Shown one piece after another: positions 9,438 to 17,893 of a stretch of DNA of 64,000 bases. The notes under the pieces are model-generated. The model was not told where the DNA came from and made no database searches. It was given only the letters and a program-made list of their open reading frames with translations. The DNA is taken from NCBI RefSeq assembly GCF_026196735.1, contig NZ_JAPHUF010000016.1, forward strand, positions 1 to 64,000, written 5' to 3'. This DNA is from Sulfurimonas sp. (GTDB taxonomy: Bacteria; Campylobacterota; Campylobacteria; Campylobacterales; Sulfurimonadaceae). The position numbers were made by a program, and so were the translations under genes. The number at the start of each line of letters is the position of its first letter. The first letter of the stretch is position 1.

Positions 9438-9896
9438 TCAACCAACTTTTTCAATAATCGGTGTCGTTTCGGTGTCTTTTAGTGCCACTGTTTTTTCTAA
9501 GAATGTAGCTCTTTTCTTATCATCACGCTTTATATACTTTGCATATCTGCTAAGTGTCATTGTAGAATCTTTATGACCTAACATATTTGATATCCACAGA
9601 ATATCCTCACCGTTCTCCAACATTACCGTAGCAAATGTATGTCTTGTATGATAAATAGGTCGATAATCAAGTTTACACTTTATAAGTGTCTTTTTCCATT
9701 GATTATCTCGTATCCTTTTTATATCATATAGAGGTTCATGATTCTCATTTAAAAACACATAAGAGTTTTGTGAACCAGTTAGTTGATATTGATTTTTCAA
9801 GTAAGGCAATAGTGAATCTAAAATCTCAATCTCTCTATAACTAGATTCAGTTTTTAATTTTCCATCCTTACCTGATCTGACTACACTTTTTATCAC
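9438..9896 (-). pseudogene. tyrosine recombinase (phage-type integrase), C-terminal fragment
   Basis: A 152-residue fragment of the catalytic domain: HTRHTF (His83, Arg85), GH (His108) and a candidate nucleophile Tyr118 in SRYAKY are visible. The N-terminal DNA-binding domains and the first catalytic Arg box are missing. The reading frame starts at a GTG with an in-frame TAA immediately upstream. A complete integrase would be 350-420 residues, so this one cannot recombine DNA as it stands. It faces tRNA-Asn, the usual position of the gene that inserted the island. Confidence 0.88.
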
Positions 9897-10065
9897 TTAC
9901 ATCTCCTAAAAACAGAAATTTAAGATTTTACTGCAACTGTAGATAAGCACTTTTAGTTCTAGAACGGTAACACCATATAATTTCGAATATACTCTTTTAT
10001 TTTTTTGCATGCCACATTATGTAACTTTTTTTATAAAACATCATAGTAATTTAAATATTTTTATA

Positions 10066-10071
10066 TATAAT
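10066..10071 (+). promoter_or_regulatory. candidate -10 box for the CHASE2 operon
   Basis: TATAAT at 10066-10071, 52 bases before the CHASE2 start, in the 226-bp gap after the integrase remnant. The rest of that gap is AT-rich and shows no gene. No clear -35 element is seen. Confidence 0.4.
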
Positions 10072-10122
10072 ACAATTGAATGTAACGAAAGACAATATTA
10101 AAACAAGGTACTATTATTATAA

Positions 10123-11403
10123 ATGAATTTAAATAGCATCAAACAAAATACCCTTGTATTAATCATTTACTCATTCTTGTTTGTTAACGGGATAATATAT
10201 ATACTGGATAAACAATTAGGGTATTTTGACATGCTTCACTCAGCTATGCTTAGAAATATTTCTAGTACATATGATGAGAGCACTCCTGTTTATTCCAATC
10301 ATTCTGATTCTGTTGTAATATTAATTAGTAATAAAACGTTTGAAAAAGAATTTAATTCCAAAACTCCATTAAACAAAGATAAGCTTGGTATTTTAGTTCA
10401 AAATATTTTGGATAAAAATCCAAAAAGTCTTATTTTTGACCTTGATATATCACCTGATTATAATTTTGAAAATAAAAAGCAGATACAAACAAATTTATAT
10501 AATATATTGATGAATAATTCCGATAATGTAAAGATATTTTTGCCTTTTGCCTTCATAGCAGACACACAAGAAAATAAAACTCTAAAACTTACTTGGGCAA
10601 AACAAATGTGTGAAAATAATATTAAGTTTGCATTTCCATTCATAACTGATGAAATAGGATCAGTGTTACAATATTATCAAGACCCTAATCATATTTCATT
10701 GTTTACACATAGTTTACAAGAAGGTAGTTCTAACTTAGGAGTATGTAATAAAATTACTGGAACTGATATAAAAGATTTAAAAGACATCAATCAATACTAT
10801 TTTGAGGAACATCATACATTTAAACAACTTCCTGTAAATTACCAAACTATTAACAAAAATACGATTATGATTGATAATTTTAAAGATTTAGATAAATATA
10901 ATCTTACAAACAAGGTTGTATTTTTAGGTGGTAGTTATGGGTTTGGTGATAAATATATAACTCCATACGGAGAAAAATATGGTGTTGAAATACTTAATGC
11001 TATATATTATTCTTTAAAACATAAAATTGACGAAGCAGACGCATTAACGACACTAATAATTACTGATGTAATTATTGGTTTACTATTCGGAGTAATTATC
11101 AGTTATCTAATTAAACAAAGAAAGAAAATTTCTACACAAAGCAAGTTAGCCCTAAATAACTTTAGTTTGATCACTGTAGCTGCTGTCTTTTTATTTATTT
11201 CTTTAATAGTTTCATCTTACATATTTCACAACCTATATCTTTGGCTTAACCCTGTTCCTTTAATTATTGGAATGTTTATTGACTCAATAACTGGGTTAGG
11301 AGAAGAAGAAGTTGAAGATAAGGGAAACTATATAAACCTAGTATATGTAATAAAAGCATCTTTAGTTTTTATTGGTGGATATAGCTTTATTGATAGTATT
11401 TAA
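10123..11403 (+). CDS. stand-alone CHASE2-domain membrane protein
   Basis: 426 residues: one N-terminal membrane helix (about 9-28), an extracytoplasmic domain of about 270 residues, then four hydrophobic helices (about 310-332, 347-369, 374-392, 404-423). The outer domain has CHASE2 hallmarks: an early FDM segment, SLIFDLDIS, and the C-terminal block VVFLGGSYGFGDKYITPYG with GVEILNAI (about 264-293). CHASE2 normally sits in front of a kinase, cyclase or GGDEF domain. Here nothing follows the last helix, so signalling must pass through partners. It is the first gene of a three-gene operon. The ribosome site is weak (AAGG about 14 bases from the ATG). The ligand is unknown. Confidence 0.75.
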   Translation: MNLNSIKQNTLVLIIYSFLFVNGIIYILDKQLGYFDMLHSAMLRNISSTYDESTPVYSNHSDSVVILISNKTFEKEFNSKTPLNKDKLGILVQNILDKNPKSLIFDLDISPDYNFENKKQIQTNLYNILMNNSDNVKIFLPFAFIADTQENKTLKLTWAKQMCENNIKFAFPFITDEIGSVLQYYQDPNHISLFTHSLQEGSSNLGVCNKITGTDIKDLKDINQYYFEEHHTFKQLPVNYQTINKNTIMIDNFKDLDKYNLTNKVVFLGGSYGFGDKYITPYGEKYGVEILNAIYYSLKHKIDEADALTTLIITDVIIGLLFGVIISYLIKQRKKISTQSKLALNNFSLITVAAVFLFISLIVSSYIFHNLYLWLNPVPLIIGMFIDSITGLGEEEVEDKGNYINLVYVIKASLVFIGGYSFIDSI

Positions 11404-11424
11404 ATATAAAATGGAGGTAGTCAA

Positions 11425-12144
11425 ATGATAAAGTATAACTTTGTATTTTTTCTGTTTACAAGTAGCTTATTAGCAAACATACTGTTTATGGGTAGCAAGC
11501 AAGATACATTTAAATGTGATTCTGAAATTGGTCATCCGATAAGTCTTATGGATTGTAAAAATATTGAAGCAGTAACAGATATAAGTATCTGTTACTTTCT
11601 AAACGCATCATTAGGATGCAAAAAACTATTCAAAGGGGATTCTTATTCAGCTGATAAGATAGATACAAATAGTTTAAGTTTTAAACGACTTTTATCTTTT
11701 AATACAAATAAAAAAACTTCATTTGGAATAAAAAGATTTGGTAACGAAGCAAAAGATATTGGAATCCCAAATGGAACAATTATAAAACCAAAAAACAATT
11801 TGCATATAAAGTTAGATAAAGAGTATAACATTGAATTAGTACTGATGAATAGCTATAAAAAGATTCTTTTGCAAAAGAACCATACAAGTGATGTAGTTGA
11901 CATACCTGGAAACTTATTAGAATACTCAAAAAAATATTATTGGCAAGTTAAGCTTGACACAATCACCTATGAAGGTAGTTTCGATACATTAGATCAAGAC
12001 AGTTATAAAGAGATGAATAACGAAATTACTAATTTAGTTAAAAGTCTTAATGATGAAAAGTCAATAAGATATATAAAAAGTGTTATTTATGATCAATATG
12101 GTTTGACATATGATCGGAACATAATTTTAAAAGGAGCATTCTGA
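11425..12144 (+). CDS. secreted protein with a beta-sandwich-like C-terminal half, unknown function
   Basis: 239 residues with a signal peptide (about 1-17, FFLFTSSLLA). The mature N-terminus has several Cys (CDSEIGHP, MDCKN, CYFLN, CKKLF) that may form disulfides in the periplasm. Residues about 115-195 have alternating hydrophobic strands ending in KYYWQVKL, a pattern like the Ig/fibronectin-type modules found next to FecR and CHASE2 proteins; that likeness is inference. A strong GGAGG ribosome site lies before the ATG. It is 21 bp after the CHASE2 gene and 1 bp before the M48 gene, so it should be made with both and could bridge the sensor and the protease. Confidence 0.65.
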   Translation: MIKYNFVFFLFTSSLLANILFMGSKQDTFKCDSEIGHPISLMDCKNIEAVTDISICYFLNASLGCKKLFKGDSYSADKIDTNSLSFKRLLSFNTNKKTSFGIKRFGNEAKDIGIPNGTIIKPKNNLHIKLDKEYNIELVLMNSYKKILLQKNHTSDVVDIPGNLLEYSKKYYWQVKLDTITYEGSFDTLDQDSYKEMNNEITNLVKSLNDEKSIRYIKSVIYDQYGLTYDRNIILKGAF

Positions 12145-12145
12145 G

Positions 12146-13168
12146 ATGAAAAAAATATTCTTAAGTAGTTTAATTATAAGTAGTTTATTCGCATTTGATT
12201 TAGGTATTGGTAGTTTAATTAGTGTAGTTAAAAGTGGTGCATCGGCTTTAGGTATGGATGGAGAAACAAGTACAATCAATGTAGATAGAGAGTGTAATCA
12301 AGCATTCGAAAGCTATGATTTAAACACTGAAGCACTATTGAAAACTACATCTATGTATGGTATATCAAAATCAGACAATATATTAGATTTTTTAAATACT
12401 AATAAATCTAGCGGTAAAGATATAACAAGCGATGATTTTAAAGAGCTTTCAAAAATAATGGCTAAAAACTTTTTATGGATTCCATTAGAAGTTGAAAAAA
12501 TCTATGGTGAAAAGCAATATAAACATAGAATTGAGTCTGGTGATGTTATTTTGAAAACAACAAGAAATAAAAAATACAAAAAAATGTATGCGAAGATAGA
12601 TAAGTATCTCAGAAAATATAATTCCTATCTAGAAAAAAATGATTTAAAGTATCCATATGATATAAAAATATATATATTATCAACACAAAAAAAAGCTGAA
12701 TCATTACCTTACGGATATGTTTTTATTAGTGAAGATTATATTGAAAATGGAATGTATGAAACAATACTTTCACATGAGTTGGCACATGTATCAAAAAGGC
12801 ACGCAACAAAAGAAATACAATATCAAATTGTTATGTCATATGACAATATTACAGATATTATGAAATTAATTAAAGAAATGCAAGATGAAAATGTTGCCAC
12901 CAAAGTTGCAACTGGATTTATGACAAAAGATATCATTAAAGCAAGTTATGAGCTTTATCCACAAGAACAAGAGATAGAGGCAGATGCATGTGGATTAAAA
13001 ACTATCAACGCATTTATACCTGATAGGAAAGAGGATCATGTTAAAAATTTTATAGCAAATGTAAATAATAGTAAATACGATGATAAAGAAAAAGAAGGTG
13101 GATTTCAAGATCATCCTAGCAAACAAGTAAGAATATCTAATATAAAAAATGTAGCACAATTATTTTGA
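12146..13168 (+). CDS. secreted M48-family zinc metalloprotease
   Basis: 340 residues with a signal peptide (about 1-16). The zinc site is HELAH (residues 210-214) with the third ligand in EIEADACGL (about 277), and the usual C-terminal DHPSKQVRI segment follows. This is the layout of periplasmic M48 proteases such as BepA/LoiP, which act in outer-membrane quality control. There is no TPR extension and no clear lipobox. About 120 residues lie between the signal peptide and the start of the catalytic region, with no recognised domain. AAGGAG at 12131-12136 gives a good start. Last gene of the CHASE2 operon. Confidence 0.88.
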   Translation: MKKIFLSSLIISSLFAFDLGIGSLISVVKSGASALGMDGETSTINVDRECNQAFESYDLNTEALLKTTSMYGISKSDNILDFLNTNKSSGKDITSDDFKELSKIMAKNFLWIPLEVEKIYGEKQYKHRIESGDVILKTTRNKKYKKMYAKIDKYLRKYNSYLEKNDLKYPYDIKIYILSTQKKAESLPYGYVFISEDYIENGMYETILSHELAHVSKRHATKEIQYQIVMSYDNITDIMKLIKEMQDENVATKVATGFMTKDIIKASYELYPQEQEIEADACGLKTINAFIPDRKEDHVKNFIANVNNSKYDDKEKEGGFQDHPSKQVRISNIKNVAQLF

Positions 13169-13228
13169 TATCCTAAGCATATGAAAGTCAAGTTAATCGC
13201 TTTCAGCCATTAAATATTGGTTGTTTAT

Positions 13229-13256
13229 GGAGCCTGTAAAATAAACTGTGTAAATC
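13229..13256. repeat. IS256-type terminal inverted repeat, 3' side
   Basis: GGAGCCTGTAAAATAAACTG followed by TGTAAATC resembles the ends of IS256-family elements and lies just beyond the transposase stop codon. No matching opposite end was seen past 13999, in line with loss of that half. Confidence 0.5.
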
Positions 13257-13273
13257 CACCTCTATCTATCTAA

Positions 13274-13999
13274 TCACTTAGTATATTTTTCCATAATTTC
13301 ACTGAAAAATATACTAAGTTGAGGGTAAATCTCACTCCAATTTCTAATTTTAGCACTTTTCCATTTTTCCTGAACCTCCTGAGTTGCCAGATATAATAAT
13401 TTAAAAGCTGAATCTACAGTTGGAAATGAGCCTTTGGATTTGGTTTTTCTTTTGATATTTGAGTTAAGAGACTCAATCGGATTTGTTGTATAAATAAGCT
13501 TTTTTATAGCTTCTGGGTATTTGAAAAATGTGGAAAGTTCATTCCAGTGAGACTGCCAGGACAGAGTGATGTGAGGATATTTTTTACCCCATACATCATT
13601 AAACTCTGTAAGCGCAAGTTGTCCATCTTCTTCTGTTGCTGCAGTGTAGATAGTCTTTAAATCTTTTGCAACCGCTTTTCTGTCTTTCCAAGAGACATAT
13701 CTGAGAGAGCTTCTTATCTGATGAACGATGCATCTTTGTATTTCAGCTTTTGGATACACGGCTTGTATGGCTTGATTAAACCCATTGAGACCATCTATAG
13801 CAAATATCAGGACATCTTCAACACCTCTATTTTTGAGTTCATTTAAAAGTGTCAGCCAATACTTTGAAGTTTCATTCTCTCCAATCCAAATACCGATAAT
13901 CTCTTTTTGGCCATCAAGAGTGATTCCAAGCATTATATATGCTGAAATATTTTTTACAACTCTGTCTATTCTTATTTTTAATAGGAGCCATACACTCAC
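13274..13999 (-). pseudogene. IS256-family transposase, 5'-truncated
   Basis: 241 residues corresponding to the C-terminal 60% of an IS256/Mutator-type transposase (normally about 400). Recognisable blocks are GIWIGENETSKYWL, the second catalytic Asp in FAIDGLNGF (Asp69), CIVHQIR and the catalytic Glu in TTNPIESLNS (Glu176). The first catalytic Asp block is gone: family similarity begins only at KIRIDRVVKN and the preceding residues look unrelated. The element must be inactive. It marks the right part of the island. Confidence 0.9.
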
Positions 14000-14147
14000 A
14001 AACCCAAAAATACCGTACTTTCCAACTGAATTATTTAGCTACTGTGCCAATAATATGCCCTTTAATGTCTACTATATTCAATCTTGTATTTCTAATTATA
14101 AGTTATTGCACTTTGGAATATCCCCAATAAATTAAACTATACACTAG
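14000..14147. other. junction DNA, no gene seen
   Basis: 148 bp between the broken transposase and the peptidase stop codon. One reverse frame reads a 22-codon piece ending RLNIVDIKGHIIGTVAK before a stop, which could be a gene tail brought in by rearrangement, but it is too short to assign. No opposite IS end and no tRNA-Asn repeat was found. Confidence 0.4.
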
Positions 14148-15179
14148 CTATTTAATATACAACTTTTTTAATATACAAATCATACTCTCAACAGCTTTTA
14201 TGGATGTTGTTTCATGTACAGTGTGGTACCCAATAGTAGGAAGCTGTAGAGTTGCTCCTTGGATTTCACCCTTTGTAGCATGAATAAGTCGTCCAAGTTC
14301 AGTAGTTCCAAGTGAACCTTTTGTTCCATTTTGCTTCATCTTATTTTTTAAGTAAGCATCTTTAAAATGATATTTTATATTCTCTTTTATAGCTATATTT
14401 TTAATTTCATTTTTTAAAGGTGACCTAAAAACAGCATTTGCATCGCGATTTCTTAAAATAATATCAAGATTATTGATATCTTCTAAAGTGTCGTACGGGC
14501 TTGTGTCAAGAACAAGAAGTTCTTTTGTGTTTATATTAAATCTTCTAAACCATTCAAGTAAAAATCTCCAACTTTTTCCGGCCTCTTCTGAAGCTGTAAA
14601 AAAGGCAGTGCCTTGATATCCAATACTATACATGTAAATAATGATTGCAACAGATATTACATTGTCAAGTTGAGCTGATATCAACTCATCTTTTACTTCA
14701 AGTTTATCCATAAATGCTATCGGAGTTCCGGGAAACAGATAGTCAAAGCCATCTACTTTGAAAATAATATTATTTCTTCTTTGACAAAGAAAAGCTTCTT
14801 TTATTGTTCCGATACCTAGATATGAACCTGACCATGGTTCATATGCCTGAACTTTTTCATCTATAAATCTTGTTGTAAAATTATGCAGCAGTTGTTCTGA
14901 GTTTGAATCCCCAGTCAAATCAGCTTTATTTTTTGCAATAAATGCCGAATATTGAAACTCATTGTGTCCTGTACATGTAAGTCCATGTCTATCTGAGTGT
15001 GCCGAAATATATCCGCTCTCAGGACTGCTTCCTTTTGCCACAAGAACACCATCATAGTATTCAACTTTTATACCAAGTTCTTCTAAGTCTCTTTTTACAA
15101 ACATGAAAAATGGGTGTTCAGCACCGACAACACTTGGTATACGAATTAGTTGTTTTAATATATCGTAAAATAGTTCCAT
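14148..15179 (-). CDS. M42/M28-like zinc peptidase
   Basis: 343 residues. Metal-site residues in order are His61 and Asp63 (SAHSDRHGL), bridging Asp172 (AQLDNVIS), the Glu198-Glu199 pair (TASEEAGK), Asp225 (LDTSPYD) and His319/His322 (GYHTVHET). This is the co-catalytic two-zinc pattern of M42/M20/M28 aminopeptidases. It is cytoplasmic (no signal). It is the last gene of a packed operon, 2 bp after the deacylase-like gene, behind a RimK ligase and a RimB protein. The context suggests it cleaves amino acids or short peptides that the ligase adds or makes; this is inference. Confidence 0.82.
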   Translation of the reverse strand: MELFYDILKQLIRIPSVVGAEHPFFMFVKRDLEELGIKVEYYDGVLVAKGSSPESGYISAHSDRHGLTCTGHNEFQYSAFIAKNKADLTGDSNSEQLLHNFTTRFIDEKVQAYEPWSGSYLGIGTIKEAFLCQRRNNIIFKVDGFDYLFPGTPIAFMDKLEVKDELISAQLDNVISVAIIIYMYSIGYQGTAFFTASEEAGKSWRFLLEWFRRFNINTKELLVLDTSPYDTLEDINNLDIILRNRDANAVFRSPLKNEIKNIAIKENIKYHFKDAYLKNKMKQNGTKGSLGTTELGRLIHATKGEIQGATLQLPTIGYHTVHETTSIKAVESMICILKKLYIK

Positions 15180-15181
15180 AG

Positions 15182-16231
15182 TTACTCTATTATATCTTCA
15201 TCATTGAGTTCATGAAATTCACTTGACTCATTAATATCTTCATTAAAATACTCCATTTTATCTTCTGCCATCTCAAGATTTGTAAATTTAGCAATATGAA
15301 AAATAGCATCACCTGCTTGGACTAAAGGGATTTCTGATTTCCCTATGATAACTCCGTCAAATGGTGATTTGATTTCAAAACTTTCATCGTCTAAAGGTTC
15401 ATCTATAAATGCAATAGTTTCATCTTTTGATACTGTGTCGCCAAGTGCTTTTATGGTTCTAAGCATTCCGCTTTCACTTGCGCGTGTCCATTGACTTGTT
15501 TTTGTAATTATTGGGGTTTTTCTTGGTTTTTTTCTTGCTACTTTAGGGAGCATATCGTTTTCTCTAAGCACATTAACTATTCCATGAACTCCAACCCTGA
15601 TGCAAGCTTCATCAAATCTCAAGGCTTCACCGGCTTCATATAAAAGAATCGGCACCCCTTTTTCTTGCGCTACTGCTCTTAGAGAACCATCCCTGAGTTC
15701 AGAGTGCAAAATCACAGGTGCCTGAAAAGCTTTTGCCAAATTAAATGTATGCTCATTATCTATATTTGTTCTAACTTGTGGAAGGTTAGATTTGTGTATA
15801 GACGCTGTATGCAAATCTATTCCCAAATCACACTTTCTTACAATCTCATCAAAAAAAGTTTTTGCGACTCTACTAGCGAGTGAACCCTTTAAGCTTCCGG
15901 GAAAACTTCTATTTAAGTCTCTTCTATCTGGTAAATATCTAGAAAGTGTCATAATTCCATACACATTTACTATTGGAACTAAAACCAAAGTACCCTTTAG
16001 TTTTTTTAAAATATGTAACTTTCGTAAGCGTCTTATTATCTCTATACCGTTTAATTCATCGCCATGGATTGCTGCGCTCACAAAAACAATTGGCCCATCT
16101 TTTTTACCACGAATTACTCTAACTGGCAGTTGTGTTGGAGTATTATATAACTTAGGCAAATCAATATTTATGGTAACATTAACCCCTTTTGGTATTTCAA
16201 CGCCGCCTAATGTAAATACTTGATTAAGCAT
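15182..16231 (-). CDS. succinylglutamate desuccinylase / aspartoacylase family protein
   Basis: 349 residues. It has a zinc carboxypeptidase-like (M14) fold: HGDELNG (His56, Glu59), the substrate-binding DRRDLNRSFPG (103-112), the third ligand His141 in GIDLHTAS and the likely catalytic Glu199 in LLYEAGEA. A C-terminal barrel-sandwich domain follows (about 245-325). Family members remove acyl or amino-acyl groups from small substrates. It starts one base after the stop of the RimK-like gene. Genes of this family are known neighbours of rimK/rimB, but the substrate in that setting is not established. An acidic tail (LNDEDIIE) ends the protein. Confidence 0.88.
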   Translation of the reverse strand: MLNQVFTLGGVEIPKGVNVTINIDLPKLYNTPTQLPVRVIRGKKDGPIVFVSAAIHGDELNGIEIIRRLRKLHILKKLKGTLVLVPIVNVYGIMTLSRYLPDRRDLNRSFPGSLKGSLASRVAKTFFDEIVRKCDLGIDLHTASIHKSNLPQVRTNIDNEHTFNLAKAFQAPVILHSELRDGSLRAVAQEKGVPILLYEAGEALRFDEACIRVGVHGIVNVLRENDMLPKVARKKPRKTPIITKTSQWTRASESGMLRTIKALGDTVSKDETIAFIDEPLDDESFEIKSPFDGVIIGKSEIPLVQAGDAIFHIAKFTNLEMAEDKMEYFNEDINESSEFHELNDEDIIE

Positions 16232-17164
16232 TTAAGCTCCTATACTATCTCTTTTAATTCTTTTCTTTTTAGCAGTCGTATCAGATTTTGGAGTAACATT
16301 TTTTGCTATATAATCCATGATTTTTCCAGCAATGTCAATATTTGTAGACTTTTCAATTCCCTCTAATCCTGGAGATGAGTTTACTTCCATTACAAGCGGT
16401 CCTCGAGCAGATGGAATCATATCAACGCCACAGACACCAAGACCCATAGCTTTTGCAGCAGCAAGCGCAGTCGATTTTTCTTTTCTAGTTAATTTATGAA
16501 TAGTGGCCTTTCCGCCTTGATGCAAGTTAGACCTAAATTCACCGTCTGCACCTTGGCGCTTCATAGCTCCAACAACCTCTCCACCAACAATAAAGACTCT
16601 TATGTCAGCTCCACCGGCTTCTTCTACAAACTCTTGAACAAGTAAGCTCACATCCATTCCATAAAACGCATCTAGAACTGATTTTGCAGCTTTTGCAGTA
16701 TCTACAAGTACTACGCCGACACCCTGAGTACCTTCAAGAATTTTCAAAACTAATGGTGCACCACCGCTTAATGCAATAATATCTTTTGCACTTGATTTAT
16801 TTGAAGCAAAAACAGTTTTTGGCATATCTACACCATATTTAGAAAGTATTTGCAAGCTTCTTAGCTTATCTCTGCTTCTTGCTATTGCAAGATTACCTGA
16901 AGTCGAGAAAACATCCATCATTTCAAAGTGTCTAACCATAGCAGTTCCATAAAATGTTCTGCTCGCTCCGATTCTAGGAATGATAGCGTCAGGAATTGGC
17001 AATTGTTCGCCCAGATAGTTGATTCTCAATTGCCCTTTCATAATCTCAATAGAACATTTTAAATAGTCAATTACTCTAACTTCCCAACCTTTTTGCTCTG
17101 CCGCTTCAAGCAATCTTTTTGTTGAATACAATTCTTTGTTTCTAGATAATATATACACTCTCAT
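16232..17164 (-). CDS. rimK: RimK-family ATP-grasp ligase
   Basis: 310 residues with the RimK pre-ATP-grasp domain (1-100, including [14 protein letters not shown]) and the ATP-grasp core: [31 protein letters not shown] and the Mg-binding end [21 protein letters not shown]. RimK adds glutamate residues to the C-terminus of ribosomal protein S6 in E. coli, and relatives ligate amino acids to small acceptors. The tail from about 290 is Lys/Arg-rich. It is 11 bp after the RimB-like gene and abuts the deacylase-like gene. The acceptor here is not known, so the symbol denotes family rather than proven function. Confidence 0.9.
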   Translation of the reverse strand: MRVYILSRNKELYSTKRLLEAAEQKGWEVRVIDYLKCSIEIMKGQLRINYLGEQLPIPDAIIPRIGASRTFYGTAMVRHFEMMDVFSTSGNLAIARSRDKLRSLQILSKYGVDMPKTVFASNKSSAKDIIALSGGAPLVLKILEGTQGVGVVLVDTAKAAKSVLDAFYGMDVSLLVQEFVEEAGGADIRVFIVGGEVVGAMKRQGADGEFRSNLHQGGKATIHKLTRKEKSTALAAAKAMGLGVCGVDMIPSARGPLVMEVNSSPGLEGIEKSTNIDIAGKIMDYIAKNVTPKSDTTAKKKRIKRDSIGA

Positions 17165-17175
17165 TATTTTTCCTT

Positions 17176-17601
17176 TTATTTATTCTCTTTGGATAGATAC
17201 TCTTGTGATACATCAACTAAAAATTTTCCACTTAAAAATCTTCTTCCTATAAGCATCGGGTATTTCATATCTGCTCTATTTGTTAAAGAGATAACTGTTT
17301 TATATTTTTTCCCAAAAAATTTAACACTGACTTTTATAGAAGGTCTCTCTTGTATTTCGCCATTTGAACTTTTTACTTTTTTAACTTTATAGAGCGGCAC
17401 AACCATTTTTTTACCGTGATATGCCAAATGAACTTCATCTAGCAGGTGAAAATGCACATTATTTTCATCATCTATATATATATGGTCGCAATGCAAAGCG
17501 TTTGAATCAGCACCAGTGTCTACTTTTGCATCAAGATCATATAACTCTAAATCTAAAATTGATATAAGCTCTTTCTTACCAATTACTTTTTTTTCCTTCA
17601 T
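17176..17601 (-). CDS. rimB: RimB-like retropepsin-fold protein (ATP-dependent zinc protease family)
   Basis: 141 residues. The core motif [13 protein letters not shown] places an aspartic-protease-like Asp-Thr-Gly at 28-30. [17 protein letters not shown] and [20 protein letters not shown] complete the family pattern. The family is named ATP-dependent zinc protease but has a retropepsin-like fold and genetically accompanies RimK (rimABK in Pseudomonas). No signal peptide, so cytoplasmic. First gene of the reverse operon, with a -10 box at 17625-17630. A second, exported copy lies at 18862. Confidence 0.85.
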   Translation of the reverse strand: MKEKKVIGKKELISILDLELYDLDAKVDTGADSNALHCDHIYIDDENNVHFHLLDEVHLAYHGKKMVVPLYKVKKVKSSNGEIQERPSIKVSVKFFGKKYKTVISLTNRADMKYPMLIGRRFLSGKFLVDVSQEYLSKENK

Positions 17602-17624
17602 ATTCTCAATCCTGAATTTTATAA

Positions 17625-17630
17625 ATTATA
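17625..17630 (-). promoter_or_regulatory. -10 box for the rimB-rimK operon
   Basis: On the reverse strand TATAAT (17630-17625) follows TATGG, giving an extended -10 (TATGGTATAAT), 24 bases before the rimB start codon. A canonical -35 is not obvious. Confidence 0.5.
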
Positions 17631-17818
17631 CCATATACTTGCAATAAGTGAAATCTGGGCTCGTACTTATAGAGATAAATTTTTTTGCAAATAGGAATTT
17701 TATATTGACCCAGTAGTGTAATTTAGTCAAAGTTTTTTGTAGTTTTTTTGCTGCGTTTTTGCATTTTCTGAAGAATATTTAAGTTTTTAATATAAAGCTT
17801 AATATTTTGATAAGATTA

Positions 17819-17874
17819 TTTTGTTAGGATTTCACTACGGTTTTAAATAAACCGTAACTTAATCCTTAACAAAA
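17819..17874. repeat. long imperfect hairpin in the non-coding region
   Basis: TTTTGTTAGGATT (17819-17831) pairs with AATCCTTAACAAAA (17861-17874) with one bulged T. Inside, TACGGTTT (17836-17843) pairs perfectly with AAACCGTA (17849-17856) around a 5-nt loop; a 4x4 internal loop separates the two stems. About 21 of the 56 bases are paired on each side. It is too long for a simple terminator and has no adjacent T run. It could be part of an RNA, a small mobile repeat or a protein site. Confidence 0.6.
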
Positions 17875-17893
17875 CTGCATTTTCGTTTTACTA

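Larger units (their letters stand above)
9408..14147. mobile_element. decayed genomic island at tRNA-Asn
   Basis: The stretch between tRNA-Asn and the peptidase gene at 14148 carries an integrase fragment, three unusual cargo genes in one operon and a truncated IS256 transposase. Its DNA is visibly more AT-rich than the flanks. Integrase next to a tRNA 3' end is classic for tyrosine-recombinase islands. The right boundary is inferred only from where conserved chromosomal genes resume; no direct repeat of the tRNA end was seen, so the island is probably immobile. Confidence 0.6.

Noticed and set aside
13939-14135. Forward ORFs over the transposase remnant and junction
   Set aside because: They are antisense to the transposase frame, lack ribosome sites and resemble no protein family.
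9408-14147. Direct repeat of the tRNA-Asn 3' end marking the right island boundary
   Set aside because: Only a trivial GGAGCC match occurs (inside the IS end at 13229); no convincing repeat was found.
17819-17874. Integron attC-like site (GTTAGGA ... TCCTTAAC)
   Set aside because: In attC sites the outer boxes read RYYYAAC at the 5' end and GTTRRRY at the 3' end. Here they are in the opposite order, and no integrase or cassette array is near.
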